A DNA stretch of 34,924 bases. Source: Flavobacteriaceae bacterium. GTDB lineage: Bacteria; Bacteroidota; Bacteroidia; UKL13-3. A program made the position numbers and the translations under genes. The notes under the pieces were generated by a model that saw only the letters and a program-made list of their open reading frames with translations, made no database searches and had not been told where the DNA came from. The DNA is taken from positions 1 through 34,924 of the forward strand of contig JANYDJ010000040.1 in NCBI GenBank assembly GCA_025363675.1, in the 5' to 3' direction. How positions within the stretch are numbered: position 1 is the first letter of the stretch; every line of letters starts with the position of its first letter. Below, one piece after another: positions 9,296 to 17,486 of the stretch.

Positions 9296-9448
9296 AATGA
9301 TGAATTATAAATGATGAATGATAAATGGGTGTAACTAGATATTTTTGATAAAATTATGAATTTGCTTTCGCCGGATTTTTAATTTAATATCGCCGGTTTG
9401 AAAATTGTGCGTGAGCTATTCATAATTTATCATTCATAATTCATCATT
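9296..9448. repeat. MITE-like element with nested inverted repeats
   Basis: AATGATGAATTAT (9296-9308) is exactly inverted at 9436-9448, and ATGAATGATAAAT (9314-9326) is exactly inverted at 9425-9437. The two arm pairs nest, so the whole spacer between the kinase start (9293) and the next stop codon (9450) forms one composite palindrome about 153 bp long. No reading frame is contained. It could be a miniature mobile element or a repeat-associated terminator. Confidence 0.5.
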
Positions 9449-9449
9449 G

Positions 9450-10166
9450 TTAAAAATTCGGCGATGGGCTATACTTGCTATAAAAATCAGTCACTACTTT
9501 TACGGCATCGTCGGCGGTGTCTACTAGTTTGAAAAGTTCCATATCTATTGGATTTACATTATGCTCTTTTAATAACATAATTTCATTAATCCATGCAATA
9601 AAACCTTTCCAATATTCTGTGCCAACTAATACAATTGGAAACTTCGCAATCTTCTCTGTTTGTATTAGCGTAAGTGCTTCAAATAATTCATCCATGGTGC
9701 CAAACCCACCGGGCAATACAATAAACCCTTGGGCATATTTCATAAACATAACTTTGCGAACAAAGAAATAATCGAAATCTATATTTTTGTCAGGATCTAT
9801 ATATGGATTGCTGAACTGCTCGAATGGCAAATCTATATTCAGTCCAACAGATTTTCCATTACCTCGTTTGGCTCCTTTGTTGCCCGCTTCCATAATACCT
9901 GGACCACCACCTGTAATTACACCAAATCCTTCTTTGGTAAGTTTATAGCCAATCTCTTCGGCCAATATATAATAAGGACTATCAGCCTTGGTGCGTGCCG
10001 AGCCGAATATCGAAACACAAGGCCCAATGCGGCTAAGGCGTTCAAATCCTTGCACAAATTCAGCAACAATTTTAAATACCATCCAACTGTCTGATATCTT
10101 TATCTCAGGCCATTCTTTACTTTGAAAAGCTTCTTTAATTTTGTCTTCGTTTTCGTGGTCGGTCAT
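9450..10166 (-). CDS. LOG-family / TIGR00730 Rossmann-fold protein
   Basis: 238 residues from the ATG at 10166; the upstream TTG at 10190 is less likely because it lies in the promoter region. Diagnostic motifs are GGGPGIMEAGNKGA and PGGFGTMDELFE, the nucleotide-binding and catalytic signatures of cytokinin-riboside-5'-monophosphate phosphoribohydrolases (LOG), once annotated as lysine decarboxylases. Known members hydrolyse nucleoside 5'-monophosphates to base plus ribose-5-phosphate. Cytoplasmic, with no signal peptide. It stands alone between repeat regions, and the true physiological substrate in bacteria is uncertain. Confidence 0.92.
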   Translation of the reverse strand: MTDHENEDKIKEAFQSKEWPEIKISDSWMVFKIVAEFVQGFERLSRIGPCVSIFGSARTKADSPYYILAEEIGYKLTKEGFGVITGGGPGIMEAGNKGAKRGNGKSVGLNIDLPFEQFSNPYIDPDKNIDFDYFFVRKVMFMKYAQGFIVLPGGFGTMDELFEALTLIQTEKIAKFPIVLVGTEYWKGFIAWINEIMLLKEHNVNPIDMELFKLVDTADDAVKVVTDFYSKYSPSPNF

Positions 10167-10187
10167 ATTGTTTAGGTGTTTAATGTG

Positions 10188-10195
10188 CAAATGTA
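10188..10195 (-). promoter_or_regulatory. TAnnTTTG promoter element upstream of the LOG-family gene
   Basis: TACATTTG on the minus strand, about 22 nt before the ATG at 10166, matches the -7 element of Bacteroidota promoters. No clear TTTG lies at the expected -33 position, so this is a partial match. Confidence 0.35.
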
Positions 10196-10241
10196 ATAGT
10201 TGGATGTTAAAAATCCATTGTGTTTAAGTGACGGATAGTGA

Positions 10242-11810
10242 TCATTGTGTTTTTATGAACTTACTCGTGGCAATTCCATTTTCATTATATACATTTATTA
10301 TATATAACCCCGATGCATAGCCTGCCAATTCAATACTTGCCTGATTATTGAAAGGAGTATATAATAAAGTTCTTCCCATCATATCCAATATCTTTAGATT
10401 AGATTTTGTTGAATTTGGTAAACTTATATGTAATATATTTTGTGCTGGGTTGGGCCATATTTCGACTTCGCTCAATATTATATCTTTTTCAATATTATTA
10501 TTCATAGCACATTGCATAGCATTCACGGCATTAATTCTGCCAGCACCTAATTTGTTTTTATATTTTATATTGTTTTTGTTGTCAATATTATCAGCAGTAG
10601 CTTTCAAACAAATTTCTATTTGGTCGGGAGATAGAGTTGGTTTCACAGACAACATCAATCCGCAAAGACCTGCTACCTGTGGGCAACTCATACTGGTTCC
10701 ACTCAGTGTCCCATAATACGGACTATATACAACCGTACTATATATGGTATCGCCTGGAGCCATTACATCTATATAGTTTCCATAGTTCGAGTTTTTAGAA
10801 ACTATATCATTCACTCCAGTACTTCCCACAGCTATTACATGATTGAAACCGGCAGGATAGTTTATAGAATCTTCTCCATCATTTCCTGCTGCTGCAATTA
10901 ATATAATATTCTTTTTATAGGCAGCATCAATTAATGTATGCAAAGTTTTATATAATGAAGTATCCTTCCCGCCCCACGACATCGATATAATATTTGCTCC
11001 TGCACTTATTGCATAATCCAAGCCATCCTCAGCATTGGTAAGCACTACAGGTTGTGTGGTGCATTTCACTGCTATAATAGAAACGGTATTATAACTCACC
11101 GATGCCACTCCCAAATTATTATTTGTTTTTGCTCCTGCAATTCCAGCGGTATGTGTTCCGTGTGTCCAAAATGTGGATGTGGGTGGGGTAGGGTCGTTGT
11201 CATTGTCGGCCACATCGTAACCATGTATATCATCAACAAAACCATTGTGGTCGTCATCAATTTTATTTGTATCAATTTCGTTTGGATTAGTCCATATATT
11301 CAAATCCGGGTGGTCAATTTTTACACCGTCGTCTACAATTGCAATGGTACTTTTATTGTTGCCTGCAAGTCCCCAAGCATTGTCCATGCTAATGGTTTGG
11401 AACACCCAGTTTTGTCGAGATTGTATATCATTGGGTACAGAAAATTTTTGATAGACTGGGCAAGGATGGGCGTATTCTATATAGTTTTCATTTTGCAATA
11501 AATTTACCAAACTATATATACTATCATACTTTTCAAAAGTGATTCTATATATCTTTTGTATTTCAACATCCTGCGTTTTAAATGCTTTTTCTATTTGTAT
11601 AATATGATAGTCTTTAATTGCTTTCTGCCAAAAAGTATTATATATAATATCATTTGTTTTTTTATTATATAGAGGAATTTCTTTTTCAAAACCAGTTTTT
11701 ATTTTGAAGAATAGTTTTCCTTGAAGGTGTTGGGCTTGGCAATATATGCCTACCGTCATTGCGAGGAGCAGTGCGTAAGCCTTGTGTGTAGGGCGATGTG
11801 GTAATCTCAT
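10242..11810 (-). CDS. Secreted subtilisin-like (S8) serine protease with T9SS type A sorting domain
   Basis: 522 residues from the ATG at 11810. The frame stays open to an ATG at 11966, but those extra 52 codons are repeat DNA and would not give a signal peptide. From 11810 the protein starts MRLPHRPTHKAYALLLAMTVG and ends its signal at QAQ. A prodomain of about 90 residues follows, then the protease with catalytic D160 (IAIVDDGV), H217 (THGTHTAGIAG) and S373 (GTSMSCPQVAG) and the oxyanion Asn in AAAGNDG. A D-rich stretch before H217 may bind calcium. The C-terminus (EVEIWPNPAQN ... KFIKTQ) is a T9SS type A sorting domain. It lies downstream of pyrB on the same strand, separated by repeat DNA, and is unlikely to be functionally linked to it. 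Confidence 0.88.
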   Translation of the reverse strand: MRLPHRPTHKAYALLLAMTVGIYCQAQHLQGKLFFKIKTGFEKEIPLYNKKTNDIIYNTFWQKAIKDYHIIQIEKAFKTQDVEIQKIYRITFEKYDSIYSLVNLLQNENYIEYAHPCPVYQKFSVPNDIQSRQNWVFQTISMDNAWGLAGNNKSTIAIVDDGVKIDHPDLNIWTNPNEIDTNKIDDDHNGFVDDIHGYDVADNDNDPTPPTSTFWTHGTHTAGIAGAKTNNNLGVASVSYNTVSIIAVKCTTQPVVLTNAEDGLDYAISAGANIISMSWGGKDTSLYKTLHTLIDAAYKKNIILIAAAGNDGEDSINYPAGFNHVIAVGSTGVNDIVSKNSNYGNYIDVMAPGDTIYSTVVYSPYYGTLSGTSMSCPQVAGLCGLMLSVKPTLSPDQIEICLKATADNIDNKNNIKYKNKLGAGRINAVNAMQCAMNNNIEKDIILSEVEIWPNPAQNILHISLPNSTKSNLKILDMMGRTLLYTPFNNQASIELAGYASGLYIINVYNENGIATSKFIKTQ

Positions 11811-11955
11811 TCCTTTATAAGCTGCCGTCATTGCGAGGAGTCTCGTTTGCAGAACGAGACGACGAAGCAATCTCCTAGGGTGTATGCTCGGGAATTTAAT
11901 CTCGTCGAGCACACTGTTCAATGGGATTGCTTCGTCGTTCCTCCTCGCAATGACG
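11754..11955. repeat. Composite dispersed repeat with direct and inverted copies
   Basis: The 15-mer CGTCATTGCGAGGAG occurs at 11754-11768 and 11826-11840 and inverted at 11941-11955. A second inverted pair, ACGACGAAGCAATC at 11859-11872 and its complement at 11925-11938, nests inside, and a small hairpin TCTCGTT / AACGAGA lies at 11841-11859. The block is GC-richer than its surroundings. Repeats of this type are, from general knowledge, scattered in many Bacteroidota genomes and often get translated into spurious peptides with 'ARRNDEAI'. Here it fills the pyrB-protease spacer and reaches into the protease reading frame. Confidence 0.75.
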
Positions 11956-11972
11956 CGTAACTTCATTTATCG

Positions 11973-12893
11973 TTAATTATTAGCCAGCAAATACATCACC
12001 GCCATTCTAATGGCTACTCCGTTTTCTACTTGGTCAAGTATAATAGAGTGCTCGCTATCGGCCACATCGCTGGTAATTTCCACGCCTCTGTTTATGGGGC
12101 CTGGGTGCATGATGGTGATTTTTTTGTCGAGTCTGTTTAGCAAGTTCAAATCCAAACCGTAGAGCATGGAGTATTCACGTAGCGATGGGAAATATTTGAT
12201 GTCCTGTCTTTCTAATTGTATGCGTAGCATATTCGCTACATCGCACCAGTTAAGGGCTTTCAGCAGGTTGGTTTCTACTTTCACACCTAGCGATTCTATA
12301 TGTTTCGGTATTAAAGTAGCGGGGCCGCAAACCATTACTTCGGCTCCTGTTTTTTGTAGTGCGAATATATTTGATAGTGCAACTCTGCTGTGCATAATGT
12401 CACCCACAATTACCACTTTCTTTCCTTCTAAACTTCCCAGTTTTTCTCTGATAGAATATGCATCTAGCAAACCTTGTGTGGGATGTTCGTGTGTGCCATC
12501 GCCTGCATTAATTATTTGTGCATCGATATGCTTGGCCAAAAATATGTGAGCCCCAGGCACCGGGTGACGCATCACCACCATATCCACTTTCATGGCTAGG
12601 ATATTTCTCACCGTATCAATTAAAGTTTCGCCTTTGGAAACTGAAGAACCTGATGCGGAGAAATTGACCACATCGGCACTCAGCCTTTTTTGGGCAAGCT
12701 CGAAAGAAATACGGGTACGTGTAGAGTTCTCGAAGAAAATATTGGCAACAGTAATATCTCTAAGCGAAGGAACTTTCTTGATGGGGCGGTTGATAACGGT
12801 CTTAAACTCATCGGCTGTTTCAAAAATTAGCCTGATGTCATCACTGTTGATGTTCTTAATTCCTAATAAGTGCGGGGTTGTTAGTTGGCCCAT
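11973..12893 (-). CDS. pyrB: Aspartate carbamoyltransferase catalytic subunit
   Basis: 306 residues, the usual length. It catalyses condensation of carbamoyl phosphate and aspartate to carbamoylaspartate, the first committed step of pyrimidine synthesis. The carbamoyl-phosphate loop is ENSTRTRISFELA (STRT at 57-60); further signatures are HPTQGLLDAY, VGDIMHSRVALSN and MHPGPINRGVEI. No pyrI regulatory subunit, pyrR or other pyr gene is adjacent. A full-consensus promoter lies 38 nt upstream (12931-12961). The stop is followed directly by the dispersed repeat. Confidence 0.97.
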   Translation of the reverse strand: MGQLTTPHLLGIKNINSDDIRLIFETADEFKTVINRPIKKVPSLRDITVANIFFENSTRTRISFELAQKRLSADVVNFSASGSSVSKGETLIDTVRNILAMKVDMVVMRHPVPGAHIFLAKHIDAQIINAGDGTHEHPTQGLLDAYSIREKLGSLEGKKVVIVGDIMHSRVALSNIFALQKTGAEVMVCGPATLIPKHIESLGVKVETNLLKALNWCDVANMLRIQLERQDIKYFPSLREYSMLYGLDLNLLNRLDKKITIMHPGPINRGVEITSDVADSEHSIILDQVENGVAIRMAVMYLLANN

Positions 12894-12930
12894 GTATCAC
12901 TTCCGTTTTTACTAAGGCGGAATTAAGATA

Positions 12931-12961
12931 CAAACTTATGGGATTTTGGGGAAAGTGCAAA
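12931..12961 (-). promoter_or_regulatory. Consensus promoter for pyrB
   Basis: On the minus strand TTTG (12961-12958), 19 nt, then TAAGTTTG (12938-12931). This is an exact TTTG-N19-TAnnTTTG match, with a predicted start near 12924 and a leader of about 30 nt. The leader is too short for a pyrR-type attenuator. Confidence 0.6.
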
Positions 12962-13162
12962 ATGGGATTCTTATAAGTGTTGCATTTTGCAGTGCAAAAA
13001 ATATTTTTTGGGTAATATGAATTCTGCGTGTACTTTGCACATGTTTTACTCTGTCTTCCAATAATTTGATTGGTGCATTTGATGTAAGTGATTTATTTAT
13101 TAGGGATATTTAGTAAAAGCATAAATGAAGCGACTCAATACTACAAAAATAATTAAATACAA

Positions 13163-13757
13163 ATGAAAAATACAAAACTTCTATTCTTTGTAATCATGTT
13201 TTTCTCAATTTCATGCGGAAAAAAACTTGATAGAGAAGAGGCAAAAAAACAAATCATCGCCACAAGTAATTACCCTGAAATTAAAAGCTATATTATTCCA
13301 AAATCATATAATAAGGATGAAGATTCAAGAGGTAATGGAGTAACTATTGTTATTGGTAAGGAAAAAAAGGGATGAAACAACTAAAGTAGTGGGCATATTT
13401 GAAAGAGCTGGTCTAGTAAAGCTCAGTGAAGAACAACATAGCGAGGAATCATCAGCCGCTTTTTTGGGCACAACAATAAGAACTTGGACTACAGTTACAG
13501 TATCTTTAACTGATGAGAGTAAAAAGTACTTAATAGAAGAAACTCCAAACTCATATAAGGTCAAAATATGGGAAACGGATATTGACAATGTTTCGGGTAT
13601 TCAAGAAAAAGAGAACGAAAAAGCTGCAGTTGTTGAATATACAATTTCTAATAAGAATATTACCCCCTTTGGAGAACAATTCAATGATAAAAATAATATA
13701 CAAAATAAAACAAGCTATTTTTCCAAATATGATGATGGTTGGCGTCTGAAAAATTAA
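13163..13757 (+). CDS. Small lipoprotein of unknown function, interrupted by a frameshift
   Basis: The first frame (13163-13375) encodes a lipoprotein signal (LLFFVIMFFSISCGKK, lipobox Cys18) and stops after 70 residues. The rest of the gene continues in the +1 frame to 13757 (IFERAGLVKLSEEQ ... YFSKYDDGWRLKN). The join falls at a run of seven A at about 13363-13369; six A would give one 197-residue protein. The ending K-Y-D-D-G-W-R is typical of small DUF-type lipoproteins that close with a beta-strand. Options are a real inactivating indel, a homopolymer assembly error, or transcriptional slippage at A7. No family was recognised. A hairpin terminator follows at once. Confidence 0.7.
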
Positions 13758-13784
13758 AAGAATTGCATTTTACTATTCTTTTAA
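13754..13784 (+). terminator. Hairpin terminator after the lipoprotein gene
   Basis: TTAAAAGAAT (13754-13763) and ATTCTTTTAA (13775-13784) form a perfect 10-bp stem around an 11-nt loop, overlapping the stop codon of the lipoprotein gene. The right arm carries the T-run. It probably ends transcription in either direction. Confidence 0.5.
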
Positions 13785-13963
13785 CCAATTCCTACTTAAA
13801 ATATAATATAAGAACTCTGAAATATTAATTATATGAAGTATAAATATGCTTGTTTATCGTATCTCTAATCCCCTTAAGTAGCTAAAATGATTAATGCTAG
13901 ATAAAGTTTTTAATATGAAGAATCATAAAAGATATTCGCCACTAAATAATAAAGTTTCCGGGT

Positions 13964-15141
13964 TAATATACATTTGTGGTGGTAAAATTGTTTGAATCCC
14001 TTAATGGTACTACGTTTGAGAGGATGAAAGGCTATGAATAAAAAAACTGCTTTTTTTGTGGGAGCAAAATTGTAACAAAATGGGGGCATCATAATTCTAA
14101 GCAACGGTATAAATGCCAAAGCTGCAATAGACGATTTACAGGAGGAGAACGACTTGACAATGATACCCTATGGAAAGAATACTGCAAAGGGAAACAAACC
14201 TATTCGCAACTTGCACAAAAGTATGATTGCTCTACTAAGACAATACAGCGTAGGTTGGATAAGGTAAGACCTATTCTTGAAAAGGAATTTCCTCAGAATG
14301 TTAACTTACTAATGGACACTACTTATTTTGGAAAGTCTTTTGGTGTAATGGTTTTTAAGGATAGCATAGGTGGCAAGGTGTTATATAAACAATACGTGAG
14401 AAATGAGACAAATCTACTATATCTAGCAGGCATAAGAGAAGTCATTAGGCGGGGCATAAAAATACAGTCTGTCATTTGCGATGGAAGAAAGGGCTTACTG
14501 CAATTACTCCCAGATGTGACAGTCCAGATGTGCAATTTTCATCAGGTAGCTATCATACGTCGATATTTAACAAAGAAGCCCAAAATGCAAGCCAGTAAAG
14601 AATTATGGGAACTAACAATACTATTAAAGCAAACCGATAAAGAAAGCTTTGAAGGTGGCTTAAACGATTGGTATATTAAATGGGAATCTTTCTTAAGCGA
14701 AAAAAGCAAAGATGAAAAAGGGAAAAACAGATACATACATAAAAGACTAAGAAGTGCTTACCGAAGCCTTAAAACCAACATGCCTTGGTTATTTACCTGG
14801 TACGATAATATGCACTTGAAAATACCCAATACAACAAATGCGATTGATGGTCATTTTGCCGATTTAAAGTACAAACTCCGAAACCATAATGGACTATCAA
14901 TTACTCGAAAGAAAAAATTTGTGGATGAGTTTTTAAAGGCATAAGTGGTCTCAAAAAATACCAATGGGCTATCTCCCGAATAACCCATTGATTAGACATT
15001 TTTGTCGACCACTGATATTATCCCTTAACATGTTGCTCTCCAGCAGAGCATGCATCTGTTTATATCAGTTCCGCAAAAATATGGAATGTTAAATTAGTGC
15101 AACATCTACTAAAAAATAAAGACCACCACAAATGTCTATTA
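13964..15141 (+). mobile_element. IS256-type insertion sequence (variant with zinc-binding transposase)
   Basis: About 1178 bp. Terminal inverted repeats of 20 bp match at 19 positions: TAATATACATTTGTGGTGGT at 13964-13983 against the complement of 15122-15141. They enclose a single transposase gene (14034-14944) plus 177 nt of non-coding DNA with two hairpins (CAATGGG / CCCATTG and TGCTCT / AGAGCA). I could not find a target-site duplication in the flanks, so the insertion may be old. It sits between the frameshifted lipoprotein gene and the end of the Moco operon. Confidence 0.8.
14034..14944 (+). CDS. IS256-family transposase, zinc-ribbon variant, with a one-base frameshift
   Basis: The ATG at 14034 leads into a run of seven A (14040-14046). 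One further A would join it to the main frame and give 303 residues starting MNKKNCFFCGS. In that numbering a zinc ribbon uses C6, C9, C28 and C31 (KCQSCNRRF), followed by a helix-turn-helix-like segment (TYSQLAQKYDCSTKTIQRR) and the DDE core: D95 in LLMDTTYFG, D150 in VICDGRKG, and D272 in TTNAIDGHF, where the family normally has E (N-x-x-E-G). As the sequence stands, the zinc-ribbon part has no start codon in frame; translation could begin only at the TTG at 14255, after the ribbon. Either the copy is dead or production relies on slippage at A7. Confidence 0.8.
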
Positions 15142-15416
15142 CACCGCATAATAATATTTCTTAAAATTCTACATACATATCATATTTTGTTGAAATGTAT
15201 TTTTTGCAATTTTAGCTAATCGGATTTTTGGAAAATGCACAAGTTATGCAAGAGAAATCCACGAATAAACACTGAAACATTGTATCGCCGCGGCTGACCT
15301 TGTTTCTTGGGATGACAAATACCTACTTATTGTATATGTTCTGACTACACATATTCCAAAATTAGTTTTACGAGCTCGGAAATGACCCACATATATAAAA
15401 CAAGCAATACTTTATA
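15142..15416. other. Spacer between the IS and the moaCB stop codon
   Basis: 275 bp with no convincing gene, repeat or terminator. It is AT-rich apart from a short GC patch (CGCCGCGGC) near 15284-15293. It probably represents the original downstream flank of the Moco operon. Confidence 0.5.
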
Positions 15417-16340
15417 TCAATGCCCGCCCCCATCTTTCACTTTAAACAAATGAAAAACATAAGGAAATAATGCATCCATAGTTTCTGCAGCACCACGGGT
15501 TGAACCTGGCATTGTTATAATAAGTGTATTTGATGCAAAACCTGCAATACCTCTGGAAAGCATAGCATACGGCATACGCTGTTGTCCATAATTTCTGGCG
15601 GCTTCCATCATACCGGGTATATCTCTGTCAATAAGAGGAGCAACTGCTTCGGGTGTTATATCTCTTTTTGAAAGACCTGTACCACCCGTGATTAGCACCA
15701 TATCAAAATCAGCTATAATATATTTCTGAACATTGTTTTTAATAGTATCTGAATCATCCGGTATTATAATATATGCTGCCGATTGTATATTATATTTCTT
15801 AAGTTGTTCGGCGATAGTTTTTCCCGCTTTGTCTTCTTTTTTTCCTGATGAAACACTATCAGAACTCACAATTATAGCAACTTTCAAATCAGGTTTTGGC
15901 ATGTCTTTATAATCAGATTTACCACCTGATTTTTCAAGTAATTTTATATTCGATATTTCCACGCCTTTGTCAATAGGTTTTAACATATCGTATATGGTAA
16001 GTGCTACCACTGAGGCTCCGTGCATTGCTTCCACTTCTACGCCCGTTTTATATATAGTTTTTACTTCACAATATATAGTTATATTTAATCCTTCAATTTG
16101 ATATTTGATATTTGTATATTCTATTGGCAATGGATGGCAATCGGGTATCATATCGGCAGTGCGTTTTACGGCAAACAAACCAGCAGTGCGGCTTACTTCT
16201 AACACATCGCCTTTGGGTACTGTTTTATTGGCAACTGCAGCAATAGTTTCTGCTTTGCTTACTGTTACAATCGCAGTTGCAATAGCAGTTCGAAGTGTTG
16301 TTGATTTTTTTGTAATGTCTATCATGTGTTCACTTTCCAT
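15417..16340 (-). CDS. moaCB: Bifunctional molybdenum cofactor protein, MoaC-MoaB fusion
   Basis: 307 residues, two domains. Residues 1-150 are MoaC (cyclic pyranopterin monophosphate synthase): KGDVLEVSRTAGLFAVKRT, DCHPLP with the active-site His, VEVEAMHGASVVALTIYDM, and IKLLEKSGGKSDY. Residues 151-307 are MoaB/MogA-like (molybdopterin adenylyltransferase): VAIIVSSDSVSSGKKEDKAG, LITGGTGLSKRDITPEA, MPGSTRGAAETMDAL. Fusing cPMP formation to the adenylation step is known in Bacteroidota. It is the last gene of the operon and overlaps the end of moaE. An ATG at 16325 shares an ATGA with the moaE stop; the ATG at 16340 keeps the usual few residues before HMIDIT. Confidence 0.95.
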   Translation of the reverse strand: MESEHMIDITKKSTTLRTAIATAIVTVSKAETIAAVANKTVPKGDVLEVSRTAGLFAVKRTADMIPDCHPLPIEYTNIKYQIEGLNITIYCEVKTIYKTGVEVEAMHGASVVALTIYDMLKPIDKGVEISNIKLLEKSGGKSDYKDMPKPDLKVAIIVSSDSVSSGKKEDKAGKTIAEQLKKYNIQSAAYIIIPDDSDTIKNNVQKYIIADFDMVLITGGTGLSKRDITPEAVAPLIDRDIPGMMEAARNYGQQRMPYAMLSRGIAGFASNTLIITMPGSTRGAAETMDALFPYVFHLFKVKDGGGH

Positions 16341-16765
16341 TGATGGGTTTCATCCTCAAAAATTTCTTTGCCCCAAACAGGTGCATCTTTTTTAATTCTT
16401 TCTACAATATAGCGACATGCATCAAAAGCTTGTTGGCGATGCGAAGATGATACAAAAACAAACAAGCTGATTTCTCCTGCATTTACTTTGCCCAAACTAT
16501 GATATATATGCATGCAACTTAACTCAAACTTTTCAAATGTATTTTCTCTTATTTGGTGAAATATTTCATCTGCCATTTCATTGTATGCCGAGTATTCAAT
16601 AGCACCTACTTTCTTTCCGTCAATCTCATCTGCACGCACTTGTCCGAGGAAAATATCATGAGCTCCAATATCGGTTTTGCTCTGATGTTTGGCAATAGAA
16701 TCCGCAATAAATGCAGGGGTGATTGGCCCTTCAACAAATACTTTTTTGGGTTTATGCTCTTTCAT
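16322..16765 (-). CDS. moaE: Molybdopterin synthase catalytic subunit MoaE
   Basis: 147 residues. With MoaD-thiocarboxylate it inserts two sulfurs into cPMP to give molybdopterin. Family signatures are LGQVRADEIDGKKVGAIEYSA, HIYHSLGKVNAGEISLFVFV, SSSHRQQAFDAC and the C-terminal KKDAPVWGKE with the catalytic Lys. It overlaps the 3' end of moeB by 14 nt and the 5' end of moaCB, which points to translational coupling. Confidence 0.96.
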   Translation of the reverse strand: MKEHKPKKVFVEGPITPAFIADSIAKHQSKTDIGAHDIFLGQVRADEIDGKKVGAIEYSAYNEMADEIFHQIRENTFEKFELSCMHIYHSLGKVNAGEISLFVFVSSSHRQQAFDACRYIVERIKKDAPVWGKEIFEDETHQWKVNT

Positions 16766-17471
16766 ATCGGTGTGTAAAATTATATATATTAAATTGATTT
16801 TTAAGCATATCGAAAACTAATAATTTCCCTGATAAAATATCGCCTATTCCGGTAATTAGTTTTATACATTCAGTAGCTTGCAACATTCCGGTAAGTCCGG
16901 GTAAAACGCCCAGTACACCTACTGTTGCACAATCTGGAATATCTGCTTCACTTTTGTTGGGGAACAAGTCACGATAGGAGGGGCCTCCTTTGTAGTTAAA
17001 CACCGAAACTTGTCCTTCAAACTTATGAATTGCTCCATATATCCAAGGTTTATTTAACTGCAAACAGGTGTTGTTTAATATATATCTGGTTTCAAAATTA
17101 TCGGTACAATCAATTATTATATCATAACTTTCTAATATATCTAACACATTTGATTGTATTAAACGAAAATTATATATGATAGTTTTAATTTCTGGATTTA
17201 GATTTTGCAAATAATTTCCTGCTGCTTCCGCTTTGCTTTTTCCTATCGAATCTGTTCCATAAATAACTTGCCTTTGTATATTACTTTCTTCCACTATATC
17301 ATTATCCACTATTCCAATTGTTCCCACACCTGCAGCTGCGAGATACTGTAATACAGGGCATCCCAGCCCGCCTGCACCTATTACCAATACCTGAGCATTT
17401 TGCAAACGCAACTGTCCTTCTGCACCTATTTCAGATAATTTAATTTGCCTATCGTATCGGTTTATATTCAT
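16752..17471 (-). CDS. moeB: MoeB/ThiF/HesA-family adenylyltransferase for MoaD activation
   Basis: 239 residues. It should adenylate the C-terminal GlyGly of MoaD (gene directly upstream). Signatures: RYDRQIKLSEIGAEGQ, the nucleotide loop VIGAGGLGCPVLQYLAAAGVG (30-50), DNDIVEESNIQRQ, DCTDNFETRY, and C181 in PDCATVGVLGVLPG. The two CxxC pairs that bind structural zinc in E. coli MoeB are absent: the first site reads S165-Y-R-D168 and the second is lost at the short C-terminus. No rhodanese domain is fused, so sulfur transfer to MoaD would need another protein. Confidence 0.93.
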   Translation of the reverse strand: MNINRYDRQIKLSEIGAEGQLRLQNAQVLVIGAGGLGCPVLQYLAAAGVGTIGIVDNDIVEESNIQRQVIYGTDSIGKSKAEAAGNYLQNLNPEIKTIIYNFRLIQSNVLDILESYDIIIDCTDNFETRYILNNTCLQLNKPWIYGAIHKFEGQVSVFNYKGGPSYRDLFPNKSEADIPDCATVGVLGVLPGLTGMLQATECIKLITGIGDILSGKLLVFDMLKNQFNIYNFTHRYERA

Positions 17472-17486
17472 CGGTTATTAGTAAAA

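Noticed and set aside
11052-11501. Long open frames opposite the S8 protease gene on the plus strand
   Set aside because: They are complementary to a clear protease coding sequence, cysteine-rich without motif order, and have no promoter.
11811-11966. N-terminal extension of the S8 protease to the ATG at 11966
   Set aside because: The extra 52 residues are the translation of the dispersed repeat (including the ARRNDEAI type peptide) and lack a signal-peptide start; the ATG at 11810 gives a proper signal peptide.
13355-13378. Programmed -1 frameshift at A AAA AAG in the lipoprotein gene
   Set aside because: The heptamer is a classical -1 slippery site, but a -1 shift here meets a TAG after six codons; the continuation is in the +1 frame.
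13955-15150. Target-site duplication flanking the IS
   Set aside because: Flanks of the 20-bp terminal repeats (GGGT on the left, CACC on the right) show no matching direct repeat of 8-9 bp.
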